Positions 41,270 to 50,838 of a stretch of 64,000 nucleotides of DNA are shown here, piece after piece. The position numbers and the translations under genes were made by a program. Numbering within the stretch: position 1 is the first letter of the stretch; each line of letters begins with the position of its first letter. The notes under the pieces were generated by a model. That model was not told the origin of the DNA. It saw only the letters and a program-made list of their open reading frames with translations, and did no database searches. This stretch comes from TMED14 sp002378565 (GTDB lineage Bacteria > Bacteroidota > Bacteroidia > Flavobacteriales > Schleiferiaceae), in NCBI GenBank assembly GCA_943846715.1, contig OX044356.1, positions 1,116,001-1,180,000 of the forward strand, given 5' to 3'.

Positions 41270-43702
41270 ATGCTCATTTCACGCGACTGGCTCAGCGACT
41301 TCATAGCCACCGACATTCCTGACAACGAGATATCTGATCTGTTGACCGACACCGGTCTGGAGGTAGAGAACAGCCATGTGGTTGATGCCATCAAAGGCGG
41401 ATTGCGCGGAGTGGTCATTGCTGAAGTCTTGACAGTCGAGCAACACCCCAACGCAGATCGCTTGCGATGCGTGACGGTGAATGCAGGATCGGATGATTCC
41501 CTTGCCATTGTCTGTGGCGCACCCAATGTAGCCGTAGGCCAGAAGGTGGCACTGGCCACCATTGGATGCACAATATTCCCCGATGGGTCTGAGGATGGCA
41601 TGACCATCAAAAAAGGCAAAATCCGCGGAGAACCATCGATGGGTATGCTCTGTGGTGCAGATGAATTAGGCCTGGGGCAAGCGGATGATGGCATCATGGT
41701 GCTCAATCAAGACGCCAAGGTTGGACAGGGTCTTGCAGAACATCTCAACCTTCCTGATGACGTGGTTTTCAACATTGGCCTCACGCCAAACAGGATGGAT
41801 GCCATGGGCCATGAGGGCGTGGCCAGAGATCTTGCTGCATCGCTCAAGCATCGCAACAGGCAGCATGAGGTCAAAACATTGGACCTTTTAGACATTGGAC
41901 CCCTTGGCAAGCACATGGATGTTTTGCTGGATGATGAGGTTGCATGCCCGAGGTATTACGCGCTCCAGATTGATGGCGTGACAAATATTGCCTCGCCAGA
42001 GTGGCTTCAACGCCGATTGCAAGCCATAGGCATCAAGTCAATGAATATCTTGGTTGATGCAACGAATTACAGCATGCATACATTGGGTCACCCCTTGCAT
42101 GCTTTTGACACACAAGCCATGGATGGACAACTTGTGGTTCGACGAGCAAAACAACAAGAGGTGCTAACCACCCTTGACGGCATTGAGCGAAAGCTCCATC
42201 AAGAAGACCTTGTCATTGCCAACAGTAAACAGGCACTGGCTTTAGCTGGACTCTATGGCGGCGACAAAAGCGGCGTGAAGGATTCCAGCACATCCATCGT
42301 CATTGAGTCTGCTTGGTTTGACCCTGTGGTTATCCGCAAAGCAGCGAAGAGACATGGTCTGTCCACTGATGCATCGTTCCGCTATGAGCGAGGCGTTGAC
42401 CCCAGCAAAGGAATTCAAGCCTTGCAATTGGCGTGGACCCTGATCAAGGCTTCCTGCCCTGAAGCCAGCATCGCTGGCTTATCTGGCAAGGTCATCGCAG
42501 ACAAACGCTTTGACCCCCGTCAAATAACCATTGACATTCAAGCCATCAACCGTTTGTTAGGTCATGACATTGATCACAAGGACATTCAAGGCATTTTACA
42601 GAGCTTGGACATCGATGTCCTTGAAAGCAAGGGTCATTTATGGACCATCAGCATTCCAGCCTACCGATGGGACGTTACACGGGAGGCAGATGTGGCTGAG
42701 GAAATCCTTCGGATTTATGGGTTCAATGCCATTCCATTCCCGAAAAGCATGCGGGCACAAATGACACAAGAAGCAAAGGTTACGTCAGAACGCATCCAGC
42801 ATGTAGCTTCTGAATTCCTTGTTGGTAGAGGATTTCATGAGATTCTCACCAATTCACTCACCAAGGTCTCTTGGACCAATGACCACCCAGGTATTGACAG
42901 CGAGAAAGTTGTCCATGTACTGAACCCACTCAGCAAGGACCTAGGCGTCATGCGGCCACACATGATCATGGGTGGACTGGAAGCGATCAGCTACAACATC
43001 AAACGACGGCAGCAGCATGTACCCCTATTTGAATGGGGACGTATTTACCAGCAAAGCGACAAGGGCTACAAAGAAGCTGATCAATTGGCTATTTGGCTTT
43101 GTGGCAATCACCCAGGACCGCATTGGTCCATGACGAATCAGCCTTCACCTTTTGCAAGCCTCAAAGGTGTGACAGAAGGCCTGCTTAGCAGGGTAGGTAT
43201 TGAGCACAAGCAACAAGGCCTCTCAGGTTCTGAAGGGTTGCTGTCTCATGGCATCACCTATGCAAGCAAAGGACAAACCTTGGTTGAGCTCGGGTGGGCT
43301 TCACCCCATGCCATGCAGGCTGCAGATGTCGACCAAGAAGTGGTTGTAGCCATTTGTCATTGGGACGCAATTCAGGCATTGGCAGTGAAGCAAAAACCCA
43401 CCTATCAGGCGGTTCCCAAGCACCCTAGCCTGACACGAGACCTCGCCTTGGTGGTCGATGACACTCTGTCATTTGGTGACATTCAACAGGCTGTGAATAG
43501 CACATCAATCACGCAGCTGACCGCAACCGATCTGTTTGATGTGTACCAAGGAGAAAACCTTCCAAAAGGCAAGTTGTCTTATGGCATCCGAATGACTTTT
43601 CAAGATGTCAATAAGACCATGAAAGACAAGCAGGTTGATGGCATGATGAAGCGCATCACAGATGCCATTCTGAGTCAATGTGATGCCAATATCAGGCAGT
43701 GA
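41270..43702 (+). CDS. pheT: Phenylalanine--tRNA ligase beta subunit
   Basis: This 810-aa subunit pairs with PheS (not in the window) to charge tRNA-Phe. It has the N-terminal tRNA-binding domain (about 40-150, 'VLTVEQHPNADRLRCVTVNAG'), the B3/B4 editing region, the B5 domain with 'YRWDVTREADVAEEILRIYG', a catalytic-like core and a C-terminal ferredoxin-fold anticodon-binding domain starting near 'KHPSLTRDLALVVDD'. Length is normal. It is not next to pheS, unlike in many bacteria. Confidence 0.97.
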   Translation: MLISRDWLSDFIATDIPDNEISDLLTDTGLEVENSHVVDAIKGGLRGVVIAEVLTVEQHPNADRLRCVTVNAGSDDSLAIVCGAPNVAVGQKVALATIGCTIFPDGSEDGMTIKKGKIRGEPSMGMLCGADELGLGQADDGIMVLNQDAKVGQGLAEHLNLPDDVVFNIGLTPNRMDAMGHEGVARDLAASLKHRNRQHEVKTLDLLDIGPLGKHMDVLLDDEVACPRYYALQIDGVTNIASPEWLQRRLQAIGIKSMNILVDATNYSMHTLGHPLHAFDTQAMDGQLVVRRAKQQEVLTTLDGIERKLHQEDLVIANSKQALALAGLYGGDKSGVKDSSTSIVIESAWFDPVVIRKAAKRHGLSTDASFRYERGVDPSKGIQALQLAWTLIKASCPEASIAGLSGKVIADKRFDPRQITIDIQAINRLLGHDIDHKDIQGILQSLDIDVLESKGHLWTISIPAYRWDVTREADVAEEILRIYGFNAIPFPKSMRAQMTQEAKVTSERIQHVASEFLVGRGFHEILTNSLTKVSWTNDHPGIDSEKVVHVLNPLSKDLGVMRPHMIMGGLEAISYNIKRRQQHVPLFEWGRIYQQSDKGYKEADQLAIWLCGNHPGPHWSMTNQPSPFASLKGVTEGLLSRVGIEHKQQGLSGSEGLLSHGITYASKGQTLVELGWASPHAMQAADVDQEVVVAICHWDAIQALAVKQKPTYQAVPKHPSLTRDLALVVDDTLSFGDIQQAVNSTSITQLTATDLFDVYQGENLPKGKLSYGIRMTFQDVNKTMKDKQVDGMMKRITDAILSQCDANIRQ

Positions 43703-43764
43703 CAACCTGATGATTATTCTGTCAATGTCTAATCAACGTTAAACCTATTCAATTGAGAAATCAC

Positions 43765-44022
43765 ATGAGATTCATAAGGATACTTTTCTCGTCTCTCATG
43801 CTCCTAATAATCCCATTGATAGCAATGCCATTTTCTAACCAGGTCGATTGGACAGGGTCTGACTTTCTCATTGCGGGATTGCTATTGTTTGTTGCCGCGT
43901 TTGCTATTGAAGTTGTTTTAAGGCTGTTTAAGAAAAAGCGCTATCAAGTAGCAATTATTGCTGTTTTGATTTTTGTGTTTTTATTTATCTGGGCTGAATT
44001 AGCTGTCGGCGTCTTGTCTTAA
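43765..44022 (+). CDS. Small membrane protein (85 aa), unknown function
   Basis: Three hydrophobic helices are evident: 'SLMLLIIPLIAMPF', 'FLIAGLLLFVAAFAIEVVLRLF' spread over about 36-57, and 'IIAVLIFVFLFIWAELAVGV'. The ending WAELAVG is shared by small unnamed Bacteroidota membrane proteins that I have seen, so the gene is likely real. I chose ATG 43765 over an in-frame TTG at 43753. It stands 62 nt after pheT in AT-rich DNA and is convergent with purL, with 87 nt between. Confidence 0.65.
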   Translation: MRFIRILFSSLMLLIIPLIAMPFSNQVDWTGSDFLIAGLLLFVAAFAIEVVLRLFKKKRYQVAIIAVLIFVFLFIWAELAVGVLS

Positions 44023-44109
44023 CCTGCGCCACTCAGATATCTGGTGTAACATTCTATAAGTCAGCACCTCAACTAAACTGAGGGGCAGAAGGAGGATGGA
44101 AGCTGCTGT

Positions 44110-46347
44110 TCAAGCTACATCCAGTTGCTTCGCCAGGGCATTGTCATAAATGTCCTTGAAATCGGACACCTCGCCCCATGATTTCTCATCGATACGAATA
44201 TCCCCTTTGGTGACATGACCCAGGAGGTCAAATGGGAAGCCATTCATCATCATTAGATCGATGAAATCGTCATCATCTTCTTCTGACACAGTGATCACAA
44301 TTCTGGATTGTGCTTCACCAAAAAGGTAAGCATCCTCGCGGAACTCACTGGCGGTGGTCATATCAAACCCAAGGTCATTGTCCATGGCAGACTCCAACAG
44401 GGTGATGAACAAACCACCTTCCGTGACATCATGTGCCGATTGAATGACATCCTTCCTGATGAGCATGTTCAATTGAGACTGCAAAGCCTTTTCCTCGTCG
44501 AGATTGAAAAAGGGTGCTGGGGACGCTTCCACGCCATGAAGCTTAACCAAGTATTGGCTTGAACTGATATCATCCCTGCTGGTTCCAAGCATGTAGATCA
44601 AATGGCCCTTCTCCTTGAAACCCAAAGTCGTCACATGCTTCACATCTTCAATAAGACCAATCATGGCAATGGTGGGTGTCGGAAACACAGGCTCAACCTT
44701 GTCATCTACTTCCGTCTGATTATAAAAACTCACATTGCCACCAGTCACAGGCGTATTGAAAGCCAGGCAAGCCTTACTCATGCCTTTGATGGCGCCAACA
44801 AACTGCCAGTACACCTCAGGGTTGTAGGGGTTGCCAAAGTTCAAACAGTTGGTGATGGCAGAAGGCGTGCCACCTGAACAGGTGATGTTTCTGGCACACT
44901 CACTCACCGCAATCATGGTGCCCACTTCAGGGTCAGCATGCACATAACGGCTGTTGCAATCGACGGTCATGGCAAGGGCTCGGTTGGACCCCTTGATGTT
45001 GATCACTGAGGCATCAGAAACCCCATTGGTTGAACGATTGACAGTGCCAACCATGGAATCGTATTGCTCATACACCCATCGTTTGGACGCAATGTTTGGC
45101 AAGGCAACCATTTGGTAAGCAATGGCTTTAAGGTCCTCTGGCTCCTTGACATCATTGATGTCAAACTGCTTGTATTGCTGGTGATACGCCGGCTCACTGT
45201 ACTCCCTGTCATAGACCGGGGCACCACCGCCAAGAACCAATGAATCTGCAGGAATTTCACAGACCAGTTGATCATTCCACTGGAAGCGAACCATGGGTCC
45301 TTCCGTGACCACGCCAATGTGCTCGCAATGGATATCCCATTTGGCAAAAATGGCGATGACATCAGCCTCTCTGCCCTTTTTCACCACAACAAGCATGCGC
45401 TCTTGCGACTCAGACAGCAAAATCTCCCAAGGGGTCATGCCAGCTTGCCTTGTTGGCACCTTGTCAAGATCAATGTCCATGCCGACATTGCCACCTGCAC
45501 TCATTTCAGAGGTTGAACAGGTGATGCCTGCCGCACCCATATCCTGCATACCGACAATGGCATCAATCTCTGCCAAATCCATGGAGGCTTCAAGGAGCAG
45601 CTTCTCCTGGAAGGGGTCGCCCACCTGCACAGAAGGGATGTCATTTGCACTGTCTTTACTCAAATCTTTGGAGGCAAATGCTGCACCATGGATGCCATCT
45701 CGGCCGGTTGAAGAGCCTACAATGAATACGGGGTTACCTGGACCGCCTGCTTTCGCGGAGATCTGCTTACCAACTTCTACAATGCCTGCTGAAAATGCAT
45801 TCACCAGTGGGTTCTGCTCATAGCAATCATCAAAGTAAACCTCACCACCAACGGTCGGGATACCAAAGGAGTTACCATAAGAGCTGATGCCTTTGACCAC
45901 CCCTTTTGTGATCCATTTGGTGCGGTTGGTCGCTGGGTTGCCAAACCGCAAACTGTTGAGTTGAGCAATGGGGCGCGCACCCATGGTAAAAATGTCCCGG
46001 TTGATGCCTCCAACACCCGTTGCAGCCCCTTGGAAAGGCTCAACGGCAGATGGGTGATTGTGTGACTCAATCTTGAAACAGCAGGCAAGGCCATCACCAA
46101 TGTCAACCAAACCCGCATTTTCTTCACCGGCCTTCACCAGCATGTGGGGACCATCCTTGGGCAATTTTTTCAGCCATTGGATGGAGTTTTTGTAGGAGCA
46201 GTGCTCACTCCACATGACCGCAAAAACGCTAAGTTCTGTGAAGTTTGGAATGCGGCCAAGGATGTCCTTGATCTGATCGTATTCCGAAGGGAGCAAGCCC
46301 AATTCTTTCGCCGTGTCTACCGTGGTCAATGCAAGTGAGTCCATCAT
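44110..46347 (-). CDS. purL: Phosphoribosylformylglycinamidine synthase, PurL subunit (small type)
   Basis: This 745-aa enzyme catalyses the ATP-dependent amidation of FGAR to FGAM in purine synthesis. It is the small-type PurL: landmarks 'VMWSEHCSYKNS', 'KIESHNHPSAVEPFQGAATGVGG' over about 85-107 and 'DMGAAGITCSTSEM' are present, but there is no C-terminal glutaminase domain, so PurQ and PurS must be encoded elsewhere. The frame extends to 46377, but an exact -7 element at 46367-46374 lies upstream of the two ATGs at 46347 and 46344, so I start at 46347. Confidence 0.96.
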   Translation of the reverse strand: MMDSLALTTVDTAKELGLLPSEYDQIKDILGRIPNFTELSVFAVMWSEHCSYKNSIQWLKKLPKDGPHMLVKAGEENAGLVDIGDGLACCFKIESHNHPSAVEPFQGAATGVGGINRDIFTMGARPIAQLNSLRFGNPATNRTKWITKGVVKGISSYGNSFGIPTVGGEVYFDDCYEQNPLVNAFSAGIVEVGKQISAKAGGPGNPVFIVGSSTGRDGIHGAAFASKDLSKDSANDIPSVQVGDPFQEKLLLEASMDLAEIDAIVGMQDMGAAGITCSTSEMSAGGNVGMDIDLDKVPTRQAGMTPWEILLSESQERMLVVVKKGREADVIAIFAKWDIHCEHIGVVTEGPMVRFQWNDQLVCEIPADSLVLGGGAPVYDREYSEPAYHQQYKQFDINDVKEPEDLKAIAYQMVALPNIASKRWVYEQYDSMVGTVNRSTNGVSDASVINIKGSNRALAMTVDCNSRYVHADPEVGTMIAVSECARNITCSGGTPSAITNCLNFGNPYNPEVYWQFVGAIKGMSKACLAFNTPVTGGNVSFYNQTEVDDKVEPVFPTPTIAMIGLIEDVKHVTTLGFKEKGHLIYMLGTSRDDISSSQYLVKLHGVEASPAPFFNLDEEKALQSQLNMLIRKDVIQSAHDVTEGGLFITLLESAMDNDLGFDMTTASEFREDAYLFGEAQSRIVITVSEEDDDDFIDLMMMNGFPFDLLGHVTKGDIRIDEKSWGEVSDFKDIYDNALAKQLDVA

Positions 46348-46366
46348 GATAAGATATTTTGGATGA

Positions 46367-46374
46367 CAAAGGTA
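46367..46374 (-). promoter_or_regulatory. -7 element of purL
   Basis: TACCTTTG on the minus strand is an exact TAnnTTTG match, 19 nt upstream of the start at 46347. No TTG was seen at 17-23 nt upstream. Confidence 0.5.
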
Positions 46375-46400
46375 CAATTAGGCACCCTACCTTTAGGCCC

Positions 46401-48071
46401 ATGAGACAGGAAATCCACGCCATTTATTCACTGTTACTGATTAGTTTAACAGCTTGTGTGTCAGAACCAAATGCCGACACATTATTGATCAATGGGCAAT
46501 TCGCACAGGTCAATGACAGCAACATCACTTACCAGCAAGGCAGCGTGGCCATTGTTGACGGCAAAATTTCTGCCTTTTACCCTCAGGGGTCAGGCCTGCC
46601 AGTAGCTAAAGAGCGCCATGACTTGGATGGCAGCATCGTTTACCCAGGCTTTGTGGATGCGCATGCGCACTACCTTGGTTTTGGGATGGCATTGACAAGC
46701 ATCAACTTGCTGGAAACCACTTCGTGGGAATCCTGCCTCCAACGGGTAGCAGATTACATCAAGGCACACCCTGATCAAGACATTTACCGCGGCAGAGGCT
46801 GGGATCAAAACGATTGGGTCAACACCGCATTCCCGGATAATGAAGCTCTGAACGCCTTGAGCGACAAAGCCATCGTACTCAACCGCATTGACGGGCATGC
46901 ATTGATTGCCAATCAAGCGGCTTTAACCCATCTCCAATTGGCTGATGGGGAGATGACCATTGAAGGCGGAGAGATACTTCACCACAACGGTCAACTCACA
47001 GGTGTTTTGATTGACAATGCCATGGACCTTTTGCAGTTGCCTGCCATGAGTCGTTCAGACAAAATCGATGCCCTGCTGGCAGCGGACAAGGCATGCATTG
47101 CTTCTGGACTGACCGGTCTGCATGATGCTGGCCTTCCCACCCAAGATATCCTGTTGATTGACAGCCTTCAACGCGAAGGCCTCTTGCACCTCCCATTGCA
47201 GTGCATGGTGTCAGAAAGCCCTGCTGCCATGGACTACTGGCTCGAGCGCGGGAAGCTATTCACCGAAAGAATGACCGTCAGAAACTTCAAGTTTTACAGC
47301 GATGGCGCCTTGGGAAGTCGAGGAGCCTTGCTTCGAGAGTCCTACACCGACCGGCATGATCACCATGGCAGCCAGATTCGGAGTGTTTCGTATTTGCAGC
47401 AAGCAGCAAATCGCCTTGCAAGCAATGGCTGGCAAATGAGCACCCATGCCATTGGTGACTCAGCCAATCACATGATGCTTGATATCTATGAGCAAGCCCT
47501 CACTGGCGTGGACAGCAACCTTCGCTGGCGCATCGAGCATGCACAGGTGGTCAGCCCGGCTGACAGACACCGCTTCGGAGGAAAGCTGGGCATCATTCCA
47601 TCTATTCAACCCACACACGCCACCTCAGATATGGCATGGGCTGGTGAGCGATTAGGTAAGCACCGCATCCATCATGCCTATGCCTACAAACAATTGAAAG
47701 ATGCGGCCGGTGGTCATCTACCCATTGGCACTGACTGCCCTGTGGAACGCATCAATCCCTTGCACAGCCTCTATGCAGCGATTCATCGACGAGCCATTGA
47801 TTCAACCGACAGCAAAGGTTTTCAAATGGACAATGCCTTGACACTGCCTCAAGCGCTTAACGGCATGACCCATGAAGCTGCTTACGCTGGGTTTGATGAA
47901 AAGACTGTAGGCCAAATTGCCGTCGGGCATTGGGCAAATTTCACCATCTTTGAAGTTAAGCTACACACCTACAAACCCGCTGAACTGCCCCATGTTAGCC
48001 CCATAGCGACTTGGATTCATGGCACGATGTATAAAAATACCCCTCATGACACAGCCCAAGAGACTCTTTGA
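46401..48071 (+). CDS. Amidohydrolase-family lipoprotein (YtcJ-like)
   Basis: This 556-aa protein has a lipoprotein signal ending LTAC (Cys19) and a metal-dependent hydrolase TIM barrel of the amidohydrolase-3 type. Metal ligands appear as His88 and His90 in 'GFVDAHAHYLGFG'; further blocks are 'KFYSDGALGSRGALL', 'STHAIGDSANHMML', 'RIEHAQVV' and 'PIGTDCPVERINP'. Substrates of this group are poorly known and are probably amide- or imide-containing small molecules. ATG 46401 follows a near-consensus TACCTTTA by 5 nt. The 3' end overlaps the acyl ligase gene by 26 nt. Confidence 0.9.
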   Translation: MRQEIHAIYSLLLISLTACVSEPNADTLLINGQFAQVNDSNITYQQGSVAIVDGKISAFYPQGSGLPVAKERHDLDGSIVYPGFVDAHAHYLGFGMALTSINLLETTSWESCLQRVADYIKAHPDQDIYRGRGWDQNDWVNTAFPDNEALNALSDKAIVLNRIDGHALIANQAALTHLQLADGEMTIEGGEILHHNGQLTGVLIDNAMDLLQLPAMSRSDKIDALLAADKACIASGLTGLHDAGLPTQDILLIDSLQREGLLHLPLQCMVSESPAAMDYWLERGKLFTERMTVRNFKFYSDGALGSRGALLRESYTDRHDHHGSQIRSVSYLQQAANRLASNGWQMSTHAIGDSANHMMLDIYEQALTGVDSNLRWRIEHAQVVSPADRHRFGGKLGIIPSIQPTHATSDMAWAGERLGKHRIHHAYAYKQLKDAAGGHLPIGTDCPVERINPLHSLYAAIHRRAIDSTDSKGFQMDNALTLPQALNGMTHEAAYAGFDEKTVGQIAVGHWANFTIFEVKLHTYKPAELPHVSPIATWIHGTMYKNTPHDTAQETL

Positions 48072-49809
48072 TTTTGCCTACTATGCCTTGGAGAAACACC
48101 CGCGGCCTGACGCCATCAACACGAAAATTGGCGGTGAATGGCAAAGCCTATCTACCCAGGACTTCATTACCAAATCTGAGCAATTAGCCCTGGGTTTGAT
48201 TGAGCTTGGCGTGCAGCCAGGTGACAAGATATCCATCCTTTCTACCACCAATAGATTTGAGTGGAATGTTTGCGACCAAGCCATCCTATCGGTGGGTGCT
48301 ATTGACGTCCCTGCCTACCCCAATATTTCGTCTGAGGATTACGCTTTCATTTTCAATGATGCCTCAGTGAAGCATGTATTCTTGAGTGATGCAGACCTGT
48401 TCGCCAAGGTCTCTGAGGTCAAGGACAGGGTGAGCAGCCTGGAAAATATCTATGGTTTTGTTGATATTGACGGTTGCAGCAACTGGGATGTTGTTTTTGC
48501 TATGGCCGATGAAAAACACCGCGATGAGCTCAACCGCCGCATGGCCGCTGTAGATGAAATGGATCTAGCCACCTTGATATACACCTCTGGAACTACAGGC
48601 GTGCCAAAAGGCGTCATGTTAAGCCACAGAAACATGTCATCCAATGCCTACTCTGCAGCTAAGCGATTGCCCGTTGACAACCAAGCCAAAGGCCTCAGCT
48701 TTTTGCCCCTTTGCCACAGCTATGAGCGTGTCTTGGTCTACGTATACATGACCGCCGGTGTTGGCGTGTATTACGCTGAAAGCCTGGAGACCATTGGCGA
48801 CAATATGAGAGAAATCCATCCCCATGTTTTCAGTGCAGTTCCTCGTTTGTTGGAAAAGGTCTTTGATAAGATCATGGCAAAAGGCAAGGCATTGACCGGC
48901 ATCAAGAAGGCCATGTTCTTCTGGGCGGTGGGACTGGCTAAAGTCTACGAACACGAAGGCAAGGGTGTTTTTTACAATTTCCAGCTCAAATTGGCACGCA
49001 AGCTGATTTTCTCCAAATGGAAAGAGGCCTTGGGCGGTGAGGTGCATACCATTGCATCTGGCGCAGCCGCATTGAACCCAAACCTTGCACGCATCTTTGC
49101 CGGAGCTGGCATCAATGTGCAGGAAGGGTACGGATTGACAGAGACCTCACCCGTTCTCACTGTTAACCTGCCAACAGGTGCTGGGCACAAGCTGGGGACC
49201 GTTGGTACAGCCATTGAAAATGTGGAGCTGAAGATTGCTTCTGATGGTGAAATTCTCGCCAAGGGACCCAATATCATGATGGGCTATTACAATCGCCCTG
49301 ACTTGACTGCTGAAGTCATGACTGCTGATGGTTGGTTTTGCACGGGTGACATTGGTGAAATTGACTCAATGGGCTACCTGCGCATCACGGATCGCAAAAA
49401 AGAAATCTTCAAGACTGGCGGTGGCAAGTACATCGCCCCGCAGCACATGGAGAACATCTACAAGGAATCCTCCTTTGTTGAACAATGCATGGTCGCTGGC
49501 GAAGGGCGAAAGCACCCTGTGCTATTTGTTCAGCCTAACTTTGCCTACCTCCAAGATTGGTGTGGCCTGCATGACATTGCATGGACCAACGCTTCAGACA
49601 TAATGAAGGATCAACGCATCATCGATCGAATCTGGAAGGAAATTGATGGGGCCAATGCCAACTTTGGCAGCTGGGAGCGCGTGAAAAAAATGCACCTCTG
49701 TGACACACTGTGGACAGTGGAGGATGGTCAACTCACGCCAACCATGAAGTTGCGACGCAAGCCTATTCTCGCGATGTACGCAGATGGTTTCGAGGCCATG
49801 TATGCTTAA
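48046..49809 (+). CDS. Long-chain fatty acid--CoA ligase (AMP-forming)
   Basis: This 587-aa adenylate-forming enzyme shows the P-loop 'LIYTSGTTGVPKGVMLSH', 'FLPLCHSYERV', the A5 motif 'QEGYGLTETSPVL', the 'GWFCTGDIGEID' motif and 'LRITDRKKEIFKTGGGKYIAP'. The FTSGxxG-type motifs and overall length fit the FadD15/long-chain group usual in Bacteroidota. It would activate fatty acids for degradation or lipid synthesis at the membrane. ATG 48046 is preferred over 48019. It ends in Ala-stop directly against the stop of rluD. Confidence 0.93.
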   Translation: MTQPKRLFDFAYYALEKHPRPDAINTKIGGEWQSLSTQDFITKSEQLALGLIELGVQPGDKISILSTTNRFEWNVCDQAILSVGAIDVPAYPNISSEDYAFIFNDASVKHVFLSDADLFAKVSEVKDRVSSLENIYGFVDIDGCSNWDVVFAMADEKHRDELNRRMAAVDEMDLATLIYTSGTTGVPKGVMLSHRNMSSNAYSAAKRLPVDNQAKGLSFLPLCHSYERVLVYVYMTAGVGVYYAESLETIGDNMREIHPHVFSAVPRLLEKVFDKIMAKGKALTGIKKAMFFWAVGLAKVYEHEGKGVFYNFQLKLARKLIFSKWKEALGGEVHTIASGAAALNPNLARIFAGAGINVQEGYGLTETSPVLTVNLPTGAGHKLGTVGTAIENVELKIASDGEILAKGPNIMMGYYNRPDLTAEVMTADGWFCTGDIGEIDSMGYLRITDRKKEIFKTGGGKYIAPQHMENIYKESSFVEQCMVAGEGRKHPVLFVQPNFAYLQDWCGLHDIAWTNASDIMKDQRIIDRIWKEIDGANANFGSWERVKKMHLCDTLWTVEDGQLTPTMKLRRKPILAMYADGFEAMYA

Positions 49810-49815
49810 TTAAGC
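49804..49815. repeat. 12-bp palindrome formed by two abutting stop codons
   Basis: GCTTAATTAAGC is a perfect palindrome: each strand reads GCT TAA, the final Ala codon and stop of the acyl ligase (plus) and of rluD (minus). There is no intergenic DNA. Confidence 0.85.
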
Positions 49816-50838
49816 ACCAACATAACGGCGGAACCGCTCAATGATCGATAGCATGTCCTCGGGCAATTCCGTAACAAAGCGCATCCGTTCACCCTTGCTT
49901 GGATGCATGAAGCCAAGTGACTTTGCGTGCAATGCCTGACGGGGCAAGATTCCAAGAGAATTGCGCATGAAATCTTTGAATCGTGGCAAGCCATGCTTGT
50001 CTGGAATGTTTTGCCCACCATACGATGGGTCGCCAAACAATGGATGGCCTATGGACTTGAAATGTGCACGGATTTGATGGGTCCTACCCGTCTCCAATCG
50101 GCAAGAAATCATGGTGGCAAAGCGGAATCGCTCAATGACCTTGTAATGGGTGATGGCATGCTTGCCCTGGCTGCTGTCAGAAAAGACCGCCATCAGTTTC
50201 CTGTCTTTGAGACTTCGGCCTAAATAGCCCTCAATCACGCCTTCATCTTTAGCTAAATCGCCCCAAACAATGGCAATGTACTCGCGCTCACAACTGTGAT
50301 CTGCAAATTGTGCCGCTAGCATGGTCATCGCCTGTTCTGTTCGAGCAATGACTAAAATGCCCGTCGTGTCCTTATCGATGCGATGCACCAATCCTGGTCG
50401 CTCCTGATCATTGCCTGGCAGATTAGCAAACAAATGCATCAGGCCATTGATCAATGTCCCTGAGTAATGCCCATGGGCGGGATGAACCACCATACCAGCT
50501 CGCTTGTTGACAAGCAAAACATCATCGTCTTGGTAAATTACATCTAAATTCAAGTCCTCAGCGAGAAGGGTTTTGTCCCTTGGAGGATGAGCTAACACCA
50601 AGGTGACAATATCCTTGGGCTTGACTTTATGGTTGCTTTTGACGGCTTTGCCATTCACGAGAATGGCCCCTGCCTCTGCCGCTTTTTGGATGCGGTTTCT
50701 GGAGGTTTGCTTCATGTGAATCCCTAAGAATTTATCGACGCGAAGTTGGCCTTGACCGGGGTCTGCCACAAATCGAAAATGCTCAAAAAGGTCTTCGTTG
50801 TCCTTGTCTTCCAGGATCGGGGCTGGGTTGAGCTTCAT
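49810..50838 (-). CDS. rluD: RluD-type 23S rRNA pseudouridine synthase
   Basis: This 342-aa protein has an N-terminal S4 RNA-binding domain (about 30-90, 'RVDKFLGIHMKQTSRNRIQK') and the RluA/RluD catalytic domain with the active-site 'VHRIDKDTTGILVIAR' (Asp in RIDKDT) and 'QIRAHFKSIGHPLFGD'. It converts uridines of 23S rRNA (helix 69 for RluD) to pseudouridine; the exact target is inferred from family. Its start overlaps the end of the T9SS-tailed gene by 4 nt. Order PASTA, secreted protein, rluD, facing ddl, resembles the conserved Bacteroidota neighbourhood. Confidence 0.92.
   Translation of the reverse strand: MKLNPAPILEDKDNEDLFEHFRFVADPGQGQLRVDKFLGIHMKQTSRNRIQKAAEAGAILVNGKAVKSNHKVKPKDIVTLVLAHPPRDKTLLAEDLNLDVIYQDDDVLLVNKRAGMVVHPAHGHYSGTLINGLMHLFANLPGNDQERPGLVHRIDKDTTGILVIARTEQAMTMLAAQFADHSCEREYIAIVWGDLAKDEGVIEGYLGRSLKDRKLMAVFSDSSQGKHAITHYKVIERFRFATMISCRLETGRTHQIRAHFKSIGHPLFGDPSYGGQNIPDKHGLPRFKDFMRNSLGILPRQALHAKSLGFMHPSKGERMRFVTELPEDMLSIIERFRRYVGA

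Noticed and set aside
44064..44081. Hairpin CCTCA..TGAGG between the small membrane gene and purL as a terminator
   Set aside because: Only five base pairs and no T tract on either strand.
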